Of a stretch of 51,509 nt of DNA, positions 1-7,154 are shown one piece after another (the first letter of the stretch is position 1; each line of letters opens with the position of its first letter). This DNA is from Streptomyces zinciresistens K42 (GTDB lineage: Bacteria; Actinomycetota; Actinomycetes; Streptomycetales; Streptomycetaceae). The translations under genes were made by a program, and so were the position numbers. The notes under the pieces are model-generated. The model was not told where the DNA came from, ran no database searches, and was given only the letters and a program-made list of their open reading frames with translations. The stretch is from positions 1-51,509 of the forward strand of contig NZ_AGBF01000034.1 in NCBI RefSeq assembly GCF_000225525.1, read 5' to 3'.

Positions 1-730
1 GACGTGCGGTGATGACGGCGGCCAGGTCCGCTCCCGCCCGCAACAGCGCCACGGTCCGGTCCGCGATCCTGTCGAGCCGCTCGGCCAGGACGCGCCCGGT
101 CGCCTCCAGGCCCTCGCGCCGGTCGAGCGAGCCCATCACCTCGCGCACCTCGGGGATGCGGTAACCCGCGTTCCGCAGCGCGGCGACGATCCGGGCCGCT
201 CCGACCGCGGACGGGCCGTACCGCCGTGCTCGCAGCGACGTGACCCGCTCCGGCGTCACAAGCCCTTCCTCCTCCCAGAACCGCAGGGTCGAGGGGCGGA
301 CGGCCAGGGCGCCGGCGAGCTCGGTGATCGTCATCGTGTCGCCGTCCCGCCGCGCCGCCCGTCCGCCCGCCTCGGCGCGGATCGCGCGCAGTGCCTCCTG
401 TGCGCGCAGTGCCTCGTCACGCTCCCGGGCGAGCCGCACGTGCAACTCGTTGACGGCCGAGGCCGCCGCCGCGAGCGGCTTCTCCCACAGGTCCGGCAGC
501 AGGCGCCGCGCCGCGACCGGTCCCGCGGCCGCCGCGGTCCCCCGGTAGGCGCGCAGGGCCAGCACATGGCGGCCGGTGTAGGAGCGGTAGCCGTTGCCCG
601 ACCGTGCGGCGGGCGGAGTCACCCCCAGCCGCTCCAGGTCGCGCACCTGCTGCACCGAGTAGCCCGAGGCCCTGGCGACATCGGCGGTCCTCAGCGGCAC
701 GGGTGACGCCTCGCTCCCCGGCTCGTACAT
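1..730 (-). CDS. MerR family transcriptional regulator (partial, 3' end outside window)
   Basis: The frame stays open to the window edge, so the C-terminus is missing. The protein begins with a MerR-like helix-turn-helix segment (LRTADVARASGYSVQQVRDL) followed by GNGYRSYTGRHVLALRAYR. A second MerR-type wHTH occurs around residues 145-190 (MTITELAGALAVRPSTLRFW, then EEEGLVTPERV and RRYGPSAVGAARIVAALR), so two MerR-type DNA-binding segments lie in one chain, which is unusual for the family. The start is ambiguous: ATG at 745, ATG at 730 (chosen, preceded by a GGGG stretch) or GTG at 700 are all in frame. It is divergent from the DUF6194 gene at 772 and probably controls it and itself; the ligand is unknown. 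Confidence 0.8.
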   Translation of the reverse strand, partial: MYEPGSEASPVPLRTADVARASGYSVQQVRDLERLGVTPPAARSGNGYRSYTGRHVLALRAYRGTAAAAGPVAARRLLPDLWEKPLAAAASAVNELHVRLARERDEALRAQEALRAIRAEAGGRAARRDGDTMTITELAGALAVRPSTLRFWEEEGLVTPERVTSLRARRYGPSAVGAARIVAALRNAGYRIPEVREVMGSLDRREGLEATGRVLAERLDRIADRTVALLRAGADLAAVITAR

Positions 731-750
731 CGGCGAACCCCACATCAGCA

Positions 751-769
751 CTTGAAGGTGATGCTTGAA
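751..769. promoter_or_regulatory. Candidate MerR operator in divergent spacer
   Basis: CTTGAA occurs twice in direct orientation, at 751-756 and 764-769, 13 bp apart, inside the very short spacer between the MerR gene and the divergent DUF6194 gene. The position suits an autoregulatory operator. It is not the classical MerR dyad, so this is an inference from location. Confidence 0.3.
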
Positions 770-771
770 CC

Positions 772-1254
772 ATGAGTATGGAACAGATCATCGCGACGGT
801 GCGCGGCTTCGACGGTGCGTTCGTGCTGGTGCCCGAAGCCGGCGGGGGCCTGCCCGAGATCGCCTGGGGGGACGCGTTCTGCTACTACGCCCCGGACGGC
901 CGGATGCTGGAGAAGACCCAGCCGTACGCCACGGCCGTCACCAAGGACCACCCCTACGACAGCGCCAGTGACCTGGACCCCCCGGGGCGCTGGCGCGTGA
1001 ACATCCACGTCGGCCGCACGCGGGCCGAGGAGCTCGTCGGACCGCCGAGGCGTGCCGACGACGGCCCCGTCGACCACACGGCCGCCGACACGGTGCTGCC
1101 GCACCCCGTCTACGGCGCGCTCGGCTGGATCTGCGTCGTCGATCCCGGCCCGCGCACCACCGACCTGGTCCTGCGGCTGCTCCGCAGTGCGCACGAGGCG
1201 GCGCGCGCCCGGCACGAACGCGGGGCGGAACGCCGGACCGGCCGCACCGACTGA
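772..1254 (+). CDS. DUF6194 family protein
   Basis: 160 aa, starting MSMEQIIATVRGF. It matches my knowledge of the actinobacterial DUF6194 family: an N-terminal IIATVRGFDGA segment, a central WGDAFCYYAPDGR segment and a C-terminal PVYGALGWICVVDPG segment near residues 115-135, ahead of a basic helical tail. There is no signal peptide or membrane segment, so it is probably cytosolic. Function is unknown; families of this type are often found beside MerR or TetR regulators and suspected of small-molecule binding. It is divergent from the MerR gene, with only about 40 bp between them, so co-regulation is likely. Confidence 0.75.
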   Translation: MSMEQIIATVRGFDGAFVLVPEAGGGLPEIAWGDAFCYYAPDGRMLEKTQPYATAVTKDHPYDSASDLDPPGRWRVNIHVGRTRAEELVGPPRRADDGPVDHTAADTVLPHPVYGALGWICVVDPGPRTTDLVLRLLRSAHEAARARHERGAERRTGRTD

Positions 1255-1312
1255 GACGCCGCCGGAAGGGCGACCGCGTCCTCCCCGTCGGCCGTGCGGG
1301 CGTTTGGCCCCG

Positions 1313-1330
1313 GCAGGGCACGAGCCCTGC
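1313..1330. terminator. Bidirectional hairpin terminator candidate
   Basis: A perfect 7-bp stem, GCAGGGC/GCCCTGC with loop ACGA, lies between the convergent ends of the DUF6194 gene (stop at 1254) and the STM4011-family gene (stop at 1367). There is no U tract, as is common in Streptomyces. Confidence 0.45.
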
Positions 1331-1366
1331 GGCGCACTTTGCGGCACTCACACGGCGCGCCGTCCC

Positions 1367-2260
1367 TCACGGTGCCCCGACGTCCGCCGCGGGCACGAAG
1401 GGCAGGGCGCGGACCGGCGGTGTGGCCGCGGGGATGCGTTCGAGCACGCCCCCCGCGTAGACGTCGTACAGGGGGAGGGTCTCCAGATGGACGTAGCCGA
1501 TGTGGCAGTCGCAGACCGCCAGGGGGCAGGCACGGGGCCGCAGGGCCGCGCGGTACGAGCCGTCGTAGAGGTTGCCGAGTTCGGCCGGGACGAAGTGGCA
1601 GCGGCGGACCGTGCCCTCGCCGTCGACGGAGATGACCGACTCGCCGGTACGGCAGGGGAGTCCGGCGCTCGCGTGGGGGTGGCGGCTGTAGGGGAAGAGG
1701 GGGTCGAGCGCCGTCCACGCGTCGGCCTCGCCGTCCTCGTAGGTGTGACCCTCGGCGGCGTTGATCCACAGGTACACGTGCGACGGCAGGTCGGCGCGCA
1801 GACGGCGGGCGAGTTCCAGGTGTTCGGCCAGGCCGACCACGCCGACGCTGTGGCGGACGCCGCGGTCCGCCAGGTCGCGGCACTTGGCCAGGAAGCGGTC
1901 GTACGGCGTCTGCCCCGGGTGGTAGGTGCACCACAGGGCGAGGGTGTCCGGGTCGGCCTCGGCGAGCCAGTCGGTGCGGCAGCTGAGGTTGGTCTGGACG
2001 GCGACCCGCCGGATGTGCGGCAGATGCGACAACTCGGCCAGGGTGCGCCGGTACCAGGAGCGGACCAGGCCCTCGCCCCACGGGGTGAACAGCAGGGACA
2101 GCCGGTCCTCGCTGCCGGCGGCCCACCGGGCGAAGCGCTCCAGCGCGGCGCGGTCGGCGCGGAGCTGGGCGGTGGTGTCGCGCCGCTTCGCGAACGGGCA
2201 GTAGGGGCAGTCGTAGTCGCAGGAGGCGAGCGGGCCGCGGTAGAGGACGGTCAGATCCAT
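1367..2260 (-). CDS. STM4011 family radical SAM protein
   Basis: 297 aa. The radical SAM 4Fe-4S motif CX3CX2C is visible at C14, C18 and C21 (CDYDCPYC). The C-terminal third carries further cysteines (CRTGESVISVDGEGTVRRCH, then RACPLAVCDCHIGY), resembling a SPASM/twitch auxiliary-cluster region used by peptide- and protein-modifying radical SAM enzymes. Reductive cleavage of SAM is known for the superfamily; the substrate here is unknown. It is the last gene of the five-gene operon, starting 11 bp after the STM4012-family stop. ATG 2260 was chosen because it places the cluster motif at the usual N-terminal distance. Confidence 0.88.
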   Translation of the reverse strand: MDLTVLYRGPLASCDYDCPYCPFAKRRDTTAQLRADRAALERFARWAAGSEDRLSLLFTPWGEGLVRSWYRRTLAELSHLPHIRRVAVQTNLSCRTDWLAEADPDTLALWCTYHPGQTPYDRFLAKCRDLADRGVRHSVGVVGLAEHLELARRLRADLPSHVYLWINAAEGHTYEDGEADAWTALDPLFPYSRHPHASAGLPCRTGESVISVDGEGTVRRCHFVPAELGNLYDGSYRAALRPRACPLAVCDCHIGYVHLETLPLYDVYAGGVLERIPAATPPVRALPFVPAADVGAP

Positions 2261-2271
2261 GGCGGGGCCCC

Positions 2272-3612
2272 TCACTTGCGCTCGTAGGCGGCCATGGCGG
2301 CCCGCACGGCGGGGGAGAACAGGTCCGGTCCGACGGCGTCGGAGTGGGCCAGTCCCTCCGCGGTCAGCCGCAGGCGGGCCGGGTCGGCCTGCGTGAGCCA
2401 GCCCCGGTCGGCCATCCGGCCCAGCTCCGGACCGAAGTCGTCGAGGGGCGCGGTCCCGAACCGTGCCCGGTAGTCGGCCACGGGCAGTCCCTCCGCCTGG
2501 AGGAGGGACTGCAGCAGATGGCGGCGGCGGGCCTCGTGCGCGTCCACTGCGTAGCCGACCTCGGCGCGGGCGAAGTCGGACGTGGCGACGTAGTCGTCGA
2601 TGATGCCGCGGATCTCGTGCATGCCGACGGCGTAGTCGAAGGAGTAGTGCAGGCCGGACGTGTAGGAGCGGGCGCCGCAGCCCAGGCCGATCATGCCGTC
2701 GCTCTGGCAGGCGTAGTCGTCGGCGCCCTGCGGCGGGGCGTCGGCGCGGCGGAACATCCGCATCGACTGCTGGCCGTAGCCGTGGGCCAGGAGATGGTCG
2801 CGGCCCGCCCGGTACAGGCTCAGCCGCTGCGCGTCCCAGGCCGGATCGGGACCGTCCGCGGCCGCCCGGTGGCGGTCGAGACCGGTCAGGGGCCGGACGT
2901 AGAGGGGATAGAGGTACAACTCCTCGGGCCGCCAGGCCAGGGCGGCGTCCAGGGAGGCCAGCCAGCTCCGCTCGGTCTGGCCGTCGATGCCGTAGATGAG
3001 GTCGATGTTCAGCACCGGGATGGCGGTGTCGCGGATCCGGGCGAGCGCGGACTCTACGTCGGCGCGCCGCTGCGGCCGTACGGCGGCCCGCGCCTCGGAG
3101 TCGACGAAACTCTGCACGCCCAGGCTCAGCCGGGTGGTGCCGCGCTCGGCCAGGACGGCGAGCCGGTCCGCGGTCGCCGTCGCGGGCGAGGACTCCACGG
3201 ACAGCGGCACCGCGCGCAGGTCGGCACCCATGCGCCGCTCGGCGATGTCGCACAGGCGTTCAAGTTCGGGTGCGGTCAGGAAGGTGGGGGTGCCGCCGCC
3301 GAACGCCGCGGTGGCGAACCGCACCGGCCCGTCCTCGCCGAGCGCCTCCCGCACCGCGACGGCCTGCCGTTCCAGCGCGTCCAGATAGGCGCCGGTCAGA
3401 CCGTCCGGCGCACCGATGCGGGTGAAGAGGTTGCAGAAGCCGCAGCGGACCTCGCAGAACGGTATGTGCAGATAGAGGGCGAGGGCGCTCTTGTCCTGCG
3501 CCGCCCACAGGGACCGCAGCGCGGGCCGGCCGGACAGCGGCCGGTAGGCGGTCTTGTGCGGGTAGGCGTAGACGTAGTGCTGGTAGGGGCTGGTGAGCTG
3601 GGCGGTCGTCAT
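2272..3612 (-). CDS. STM4012 family radical SAM protein (HemW-like)
   Basis: 446 aa. The radical SAM cluster motif sits at C53, C57 and C60 (CEVRCGFC), followed by HemW/coproporphyrinogen-oxidase-like features: FGGGTPTFL, LSVESSP, TRLSLGVQSF and VLNIDLIYGIDGQT. A HemW-type C-terminal domain ends the protein. It differs from true HemW in lacking a fourth cysteine after the CX3CX2C motif and in its operon context, so I call it STM4012 family and not a haem chaperone. ATG 3612 overlaps the stop of the upstream hydrolase gene by 4 bp (ATGA), implying translational coupling. The substrate is unknown. Confidence 0.88.
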   Translation of the reverse strand: MTTAQLTSPYQHYVYAYPHKTAYRPLSGRPALRSLWAAQDKSALALYLHIPFCEVRCGFCNLFTRIGAPDGLTGAYLDALERQAVAVREALGEDGPVRFATAAFGGGTPTFLTAPELERLCDIAERRMGADLRAVPLSVESSPATATADRLAVLAERGTTRLSLGVQSFVDSEARAAVRPQRRADVESALARIRDTAIPVLNIDLIYGIDGQTERSWLASLDAALAWRPEELYLYPLYVRPLTGLDRHRAAADGPDPAWDAQRLSLYRAGRDHLLAHGYGQQSMRMFRRADAPPQGADDYACQSDGMIGLGCGARSYTSGLHYSFDYAVGMHEIRGIIDDYVATSDFARAEVGYAVDAHEARRRHLLQSLLQAEGLPVADYRARFGTAPLDDFGPELGRMADRGWLTQADPARLRLTAEGLAHSDAVGPDLFSPAVRAAMAAYERK

Positions 3613-4439
3613 CGCTGGGCCTTGCCGGGATCGAGGAAGAAGTGGGCGTAGGGCACGGTCCACACCGAGGGGTGGCCGAGGCGGTGGCCGGTGTAGCCGT
3701 CGTCGCCGTAGGCGGTCCCGTGGTCGGAGCAGACGACCGCGAAGCAGCGGCGCCTGGAACTCATGGCGGCGAACAGCCGCCCGATGTGCCGGTCGACGTA
3801 CTCCAGCGCCGCGGCGTGCGTCTGCCGGGTGTCACCCGCCTCACGCGTCGCACCCGGCAGATGGAACCAGTTGGGCTGGTGCAGGGCGGAGACGTTGACG
3901 AACAGGAACAGCCTGCGCTCCGCGGGCAGGGCGGCGACGACCTCCTCGGCGCGGGCGACCTGGTTCTCGAACGACCGCGGCGAGGTGACCCCGAACTCCG
4001 GCTCCCAGTGCGACTCCTGGAAGAGACCCGGCAGTACGCCGCCCAGCGGGCCCTGCTTGTTGAAGAAGCCGACGCCCCCGATGCACACGGTCCGGTAGCC
4101 CGCCCCGGCGAGCCCGGAGACGAAGTCGGGGCTCTCGTACACGAAGGTCCGCTCCGCCGTCGTCTCGCTGCCGGCGAAGCTCGCCGCGAACAGCCGCGGG
4201 TGCGGCCCCGGTTCGGCCGGGGTCGGCAGGAAACCCGCGAAGATCGCCTGGTGCGAGGCGTAGGTGAAGCTGCCCGGCGCATGGCGCTTCTCCCAGCGGC
4301 CGCCCGGCAGACGGCGGGCCAGGTTCGGAATGCGCCCCTCGGCCGCCAGCTCGACGGCCACGTCGTGGCGCAGCGTGTCGAGGGTGACCAGCAGGATGTC
4401 GTGGTCCCCGACGACCTCGTTCATGTCGGGTTCAGGCAT
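3609..4439 (-). CDS. STM4013/SEN3800 family hydrolase (alkaline phosphatase/sulfatase fold)
   Basis: 276 aa. Family features of the alkaline phosphatase superfamily are visible: an N-terminal metal-ligand motif (ILLVTLDTLRHD, with D21), a putative nucleophile region (GSFTYASHQAIFAG) and C-terminal metal ligands (SDHGTAYGDDGY, D239 and H240, then GHRLGH). There is no signal peptide, so it is cytosolic, unlike most sulfatases. It probably hydrolyses or transfers a phosphate or sulfate ester, or acts on a phosphonate; the substrate is unknown. Its start overlaps the STM4014-family stop by 8 bp. An internal ATG at 4424 is an alternative start. Confidence 0.87.
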   Translation of the reverse strand: MPEPDMNEVVGDHDILLVTLDTLRHDVAVELAAEGRIPNLARRLPGGRWEKRHAPGSFTYASHQAIFAGFLPTPAEPGPHPRLFAASFAGSETTAERTFVYESPDFVSGLAGAGYRTVCIGGVGFFNKQGPLGGVLPGLFQESHWEPEFGVTSPRSFENQVARAEEVVAALPAERRLFLFVNVSALHQPNWFHLPGATREAGDTRQTHAAALEYVDRHIGRLFAAMSSRRRCFAVVCSDHGTAYGDDGYTGHRLGHPSVWTVPYAHFFLDPGKAQR

Positions 4440-5601
4440 GGGGTGTTCCCGTTCTGTGCGGAGGGAGCAGGCCGGCCGCGGCCGGTGTGCGCAGGGCGGC
4501 GGCCACCTGCGCGGCGTAGGTGTCCCGGTCCTCCGCGCCGCTGCCCGGCAGCCCGGTCAGGCCGGGCAGCAGGTCGCCGAAGGCGTTGACCTCGCCGACG
4601 AAGACCCTGCGCCAGCCCACCGCGGGCAGCAGGTCCACACCGACGCACAGTGTGCCCGGGAAGCAGGACGCGGCCCGCTCGCACACCTCCAGCAGGTCGG
4701 GCCAGCGCCCGCCCGCCGCGACGACGGCGTCCCGGACGGCGGCCAGGTCGCCGCGGCTGCCGCCCAGGTGCAGATTGGTCAGCGGCGTACGGCTGGTGCG
4801 GACCACCGCGTGCGTGGCCCGGCCGTCCACCACGACCACGCGCAGGTCCGCGGCCCGGCCCCGCTGGGACGCCTTCGGCACCCAGCGCTCCAGGTGCAGC
4901 CCGTCGGGCGCGAGCGCGTCGACGACGGCGGCGATGTCCCGCTCCCGGTCGTAGCGGCGCACCCGCAGGGAGTTGTGCAGGGCTCCGCCCGGGGCGATCT
5001 CGACGGACGTGGTGGCCCGGATCCGGCCTGCGCCGCCCGACTCCACGGCGAGGACCCCCGACGCCGACGACCCGTGCGCGGGCTTGACGAACAGCCGCGG
5101 CATCCGGTGCTCGCGCATCAGGGTGCGTACGTCGTCCCAGCCGCGCACCGCCGCGCCGTCCGGGCCCGAGGTGGGGGAGGCGGGCACGGGCACAGCCGCG
5201 CGGGCGAGGACGCCGTGGCAGGCGCGCTTGTCGAACAGCACGGCCAGCTCCCCGGGGTCGTCGAGGCGGACACCGCCGCGCAGGGTGCGCAGCGCGGCGG
5301 TGAAGCCTGCGTACCACCGGGCGGAGCCCTCGACGAGGGTGGGTTCCGCGTCGCCCCGCAGGAGCCGGTCGACCTCGCTGTTCTCGCCGGGGGAGTCGAT
5401 CCGCACGATCTCGTCCGCGGCGAAGCAGGCTCCCCCCTCGCGCAGGACGTCCCGCCAGGCGACGACGCGCGGGCCGGGCAGGCCGGCCGCGCGCACCGCG
5501 TCCGCGAAGAGGGACACCCGCCGGTTCTCCGGGTTGCCGACCACCGCGAACCGCGGCCCGGTGTGCGGAGAGACCGGCCGGGCCGTGGACGGTGTGCTCA
5601 C
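4432..5601 (-). CDS. STM4014 family protein (ATP-grasp-like)
   Basis: 389 aa, starting at GTG 5601, which overlaps the STM4015-family stop as GTGA. The N-terminus (FAVVGNPENRRVSLFADAVR) looks like a pre-ATP-grasp nucleotide or carboxylate fold. The centre has ATP-grasp features: a LFDKRACHGVLARAAVPVP segment and the lysine/glycine loop PRLFVKPAHGSSASGV near residues 165-185. The C-terminus has metal-binding-type FVGEVNAFGDLLPG. ATP-grasp enzymes activate a carboxylate as acyl phosphate and join it to an amine or thiol; applying this here is inference. In the operon it would supply a ligation step beside the two radical SAM enzymes. Confidence 0.82.
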   Translation of the reverse strand: MSTPSTARPVSPHTGPRFAVVGNPENRRVSLFADAVRAAGLPGPRVVAWRDVLREGGACFAADEIVRIDSPGENSEVDRLLRGDAEPTLVEGSARWYAGFTAALRTLRGGVRLDDPGELAVLFDKRACHGVLARAAVPVPASPTSGPDGAAVRGWDDVRTLMREHRMPRLFVKPAHGSSASGVLAVESGGAGRIRATTSVEIAPGGALHNSLRVRRYDRERDIAAVVDALAPDGLHLERWVPKASQRGRAADLRVVVVDGRATHAVVRTSRTPLTNLHLGGSRGDLAAVRDAVVAAGGRWPDLLEVCERAASCFPGTLCVGVDLLPAVGWRRVFVGEVNAFGDLLPGLTGLPGSGAEDRDTYAAQVAAALRTPAAAGLLPPHRTGTPHA

Positions 5602-6557
5602 TCGCCCACGGCGACGTAGCGCCAGACGGTGCCGTCGTCCTCGGTGTCCTCCTCCGCGTCGTCGCGGTCGAGATCGACCTGGACGCCGGCGGCCTCCAGG
5701 GTCTGGCGGACCCGCTCCTCCACGGCCGCGCTCAGGTAGTGGTGGTGCAGGTCCAGCTTCTTGAGGTGGGTGAGCGGCTGGCCGCTCAGCAGCGCGCCCG
5801 CACCCTCGTCGGTGAGCACGCCCATCGACAGGTCCAGCACCTCCAGGCGGTCCACCACGGGAGCCGCCGCGACGGCCGCCGCCACCGCGTCCTGCATCTC
5901 GCTGTTGCGCAGGGCCAGATGACGCAGCCGCGGCAGGCGCGCGCCCGACAGGATCGCCTCCAGGTCCGCGGCCTCGCTGTCGCCGCCGTAGTCGGGCGTG
6001 CCCAGCCAGAGGTCCAGGTGCTCCAGCGCGGGCAGGTCGCTCGCGCCGATCCCGCGCACCGCGCCGACCGGCAGCCCGCCCGTCTCCACGACCAGCTTGC
6101 GCAGCGCGCCGTGGCGCAGCGCCGTGAACTCCAGCCCGGTACCGCCGCGGACGCCGAACTCCTCCAGCGCCTCGAAACCGGCGAGGAGGGGGGAGACGTC
6201 GGTCTGGTTGATCCAGGAGATCTCGCACTCCTCCATCACGATGTCGCCCAGGAACACCGCCCGCAGCGCGGGGAAGCGGTCCCGGGCGGCCAGCAGCGCC
6301 TCGATGACGCCGGAGGGGTCGGTCTCGTACGCCTCCTGCCAGGCTCCGACGACGAGCGCCTTCACCCGGGTGGTGTCGACGGCGGCGCTGAACCGGGCGA
6401 ACGCCACCGGCCAGTCCTCGTCGGCGTCGTACACGTCGCTGGTGATCCGCCAGGCGACGGAGTCCGGCTCGGGCAGGTCGTCGGTCGGGGCGCCCGGCAC
6501 CGGAAACGTGTGGACGGGCAGCCCGTGGAACGAGTCGAGGTGGTCACCGATGGTCAT
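5598..6557 (-). CDS. STM4015 family protein (leucine-rich-repeat-like)
   Basis: 319 aa, first gene of the operon. It starts MTIGDHLDSFHGLPVHTFP. Several degenerate leucine-rich repeats follow, for example FPALRAVFLGDI, FEALEEFGVRGG, LPALEHLDLWLG, LPRLRHLALRNS, VDRLEVLDLSMG and LTHLKKLDLHHHYLS, and the protein ends in an acidic segment (DLDRDDAEEDTEDDG). Such repeats normally mediate protein-protein contacts, so this may be the scaffold, substrate-recognition subunit or substrate of the downstream enzymes. Upstream, at 6603-6625, is a near-perfect PafBC/RecA-NDp promoter; the inferred 5' leader is about 40 nt. Confidence 0.87.
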   Translation of the reverse strand: MTIGDHLDSFHGLPVHTFPVPGAPTDDLPEPDSVAWRITSDVYDADEDWPVAFARFSAAVDTTRVKALVVGAWQEAYETDPSGVIEALLAARDRFPALRAVFLGDIVMEECEISWINQTDVSPLLAGFEALEEFGVRGGTGLEFTALRHGALRKLVVETGGLPVGAVRGIGASDLPALEHLDLWLGTPDYGGDSEAADLEAILSGARLPRLRHLALRNSEMQDAVAAAVAAAPVVDRLEVLDLSMGVLTDEGAGALLSGQPLTHLKKLDLHHHYLSAAVEERVRQTLEAAGVQVDLDRDDAEEDTEDDGTVWRYVAVGE

Positions 6558-6602
6558 GCTGCCGCTCCCGAGGAGGAAGAGTGTGCGGTCTGTGATGCCG
6601 CA

Positions 6603-6625
6603 GTTCTACCAACACCCACTGACAA
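6603..6625 (-). promoter_or_regulatory. RecA-NDp/PafBC-type DNA-damage promoter for the STM4015-4011 operon
   Basis: Read on the minus strand, TTGTCAGTG (6625-6617) is followed by 8 nt and TAGAAC (6608-6603). The known actinobacterial LexA-independent damage promoter is TTGTCRGTG-N8-TAnnnT; only the last T is replaced by C. The predicted transcription start is about 40 nt before the STM4015-family ATG. PafBC is the established activator of this promoter class; its use here is inferred. Confidence 0.65.
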
Positions 6626-6654
6626 CGCGGTGGGCCGGGTCGGGACAGGGGCCG

Positions 6655-6677
6655 TTGTCAGTGGTGCCGCCTACGGT
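6655..6677 (+). promoter_or_regulatory. RecA-NDp/PafBC-type DNA-damage promoter for the 6729-8234 block
   Basis: TTGTCAGTG (6655-6663), an 8-nt spacer, then TACGGT (6672-6677) is an exact match to the TTGTCRGTG-N8-TAnnnT consensus. It forms a 12-bp perfect inverted repeat (6616-6627 and 6653-6664) with the promoter on the other strand. The predicted start near 6684 leaves a leader of about 45 nt before the ATG at 6729. Confidence 0.75.
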
Positions 6678-6728
6678 CGTGGTCATGAGGCCGGTGCGAG
6701 GAGCGCACCCGGCGGTGAGGGGACAGCC

Positions 6729-7055
6729 ATGTACCGACAGGGAGACGTGCTGATCGTGCCGGTGGCGCAGGAGGCGGTGCCGGCCCATGTGGAGCACGCC
6801 CCGAGGGAGCGGCGCGACGGCCGGGGCCGGCTCGTGCTGGCGCTGGGCGAGGTCACCGGCCACGCCCACGCGGTCGTCGGCCCGGGGGAACTGATCCGCG
6901 AGCCGGGACCGTTCGGCCCCCTGCTGCTGCATCTGCCGCAGGGCGGCCGGGTGGTGCACGAGGAGCACGCGGTGATCCCGCTGCCGAAGGGCTGGTTCCG
7001 CGTGATCCGCCAGCGGGAGTACGTGCCCGGCTCGGTGCGGATCGTCGCGGACTGA
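6729..7055 (+). CDS. Conserved 108-aa hypothetical protein (RQGDVLIVPV family)
   Basis: 108 aa, starting MYRQGDVLIVPVAQEAVP. It contains LVLALGEVTGHAHAVVG, VVHEEHAVIPLPKGWF and RVIRQREYVPGSVR, which I recall as a conserved short protein in cyanobacteria, planctomycetes and actinomycetes; I know no function. The histidines in GHAHA and HEEHA could bind a metal in a cupin-like small beta fold, but this is inference. It is the first gene after the PafBC-type promoter at 6655 and lies 99 bp upstream of the DUF6745 gene, so the two are probably co-transcribed. Strong third-position G/C bias supports it as coding. Confidence 0.75.
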   Translation: MYRQGDVLIVPVAQEAVPAHVEHAPRERRDGRGRLVLALGEVTGHAHAVVGPGELIREPGPFGPLLLHLPQGGRVVHEEHAVIPLPKGWFRVIRQREYVPGSVRIVAD

Positions 7056-7154
7056 ACACGCGCGCGGACTGAAAGCGCACGCGGGGCACACACGTCGGAC
7101 GCGCACGGAAAAGCGCGGAGAACACGCACGGAACGGCGAGGGGCGGAAGGGCAC

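Noticed and set aside
2272..3612. STM4012-family protein as the haem chaperone HemW
   Set aside because: Similar fold, but it sits in the STM4011-4015 operon and lacks the fourth cysteine that follows the HemW cluster motif; genuine hemW is normally near hrcA/dnaJ in Streptomyces.
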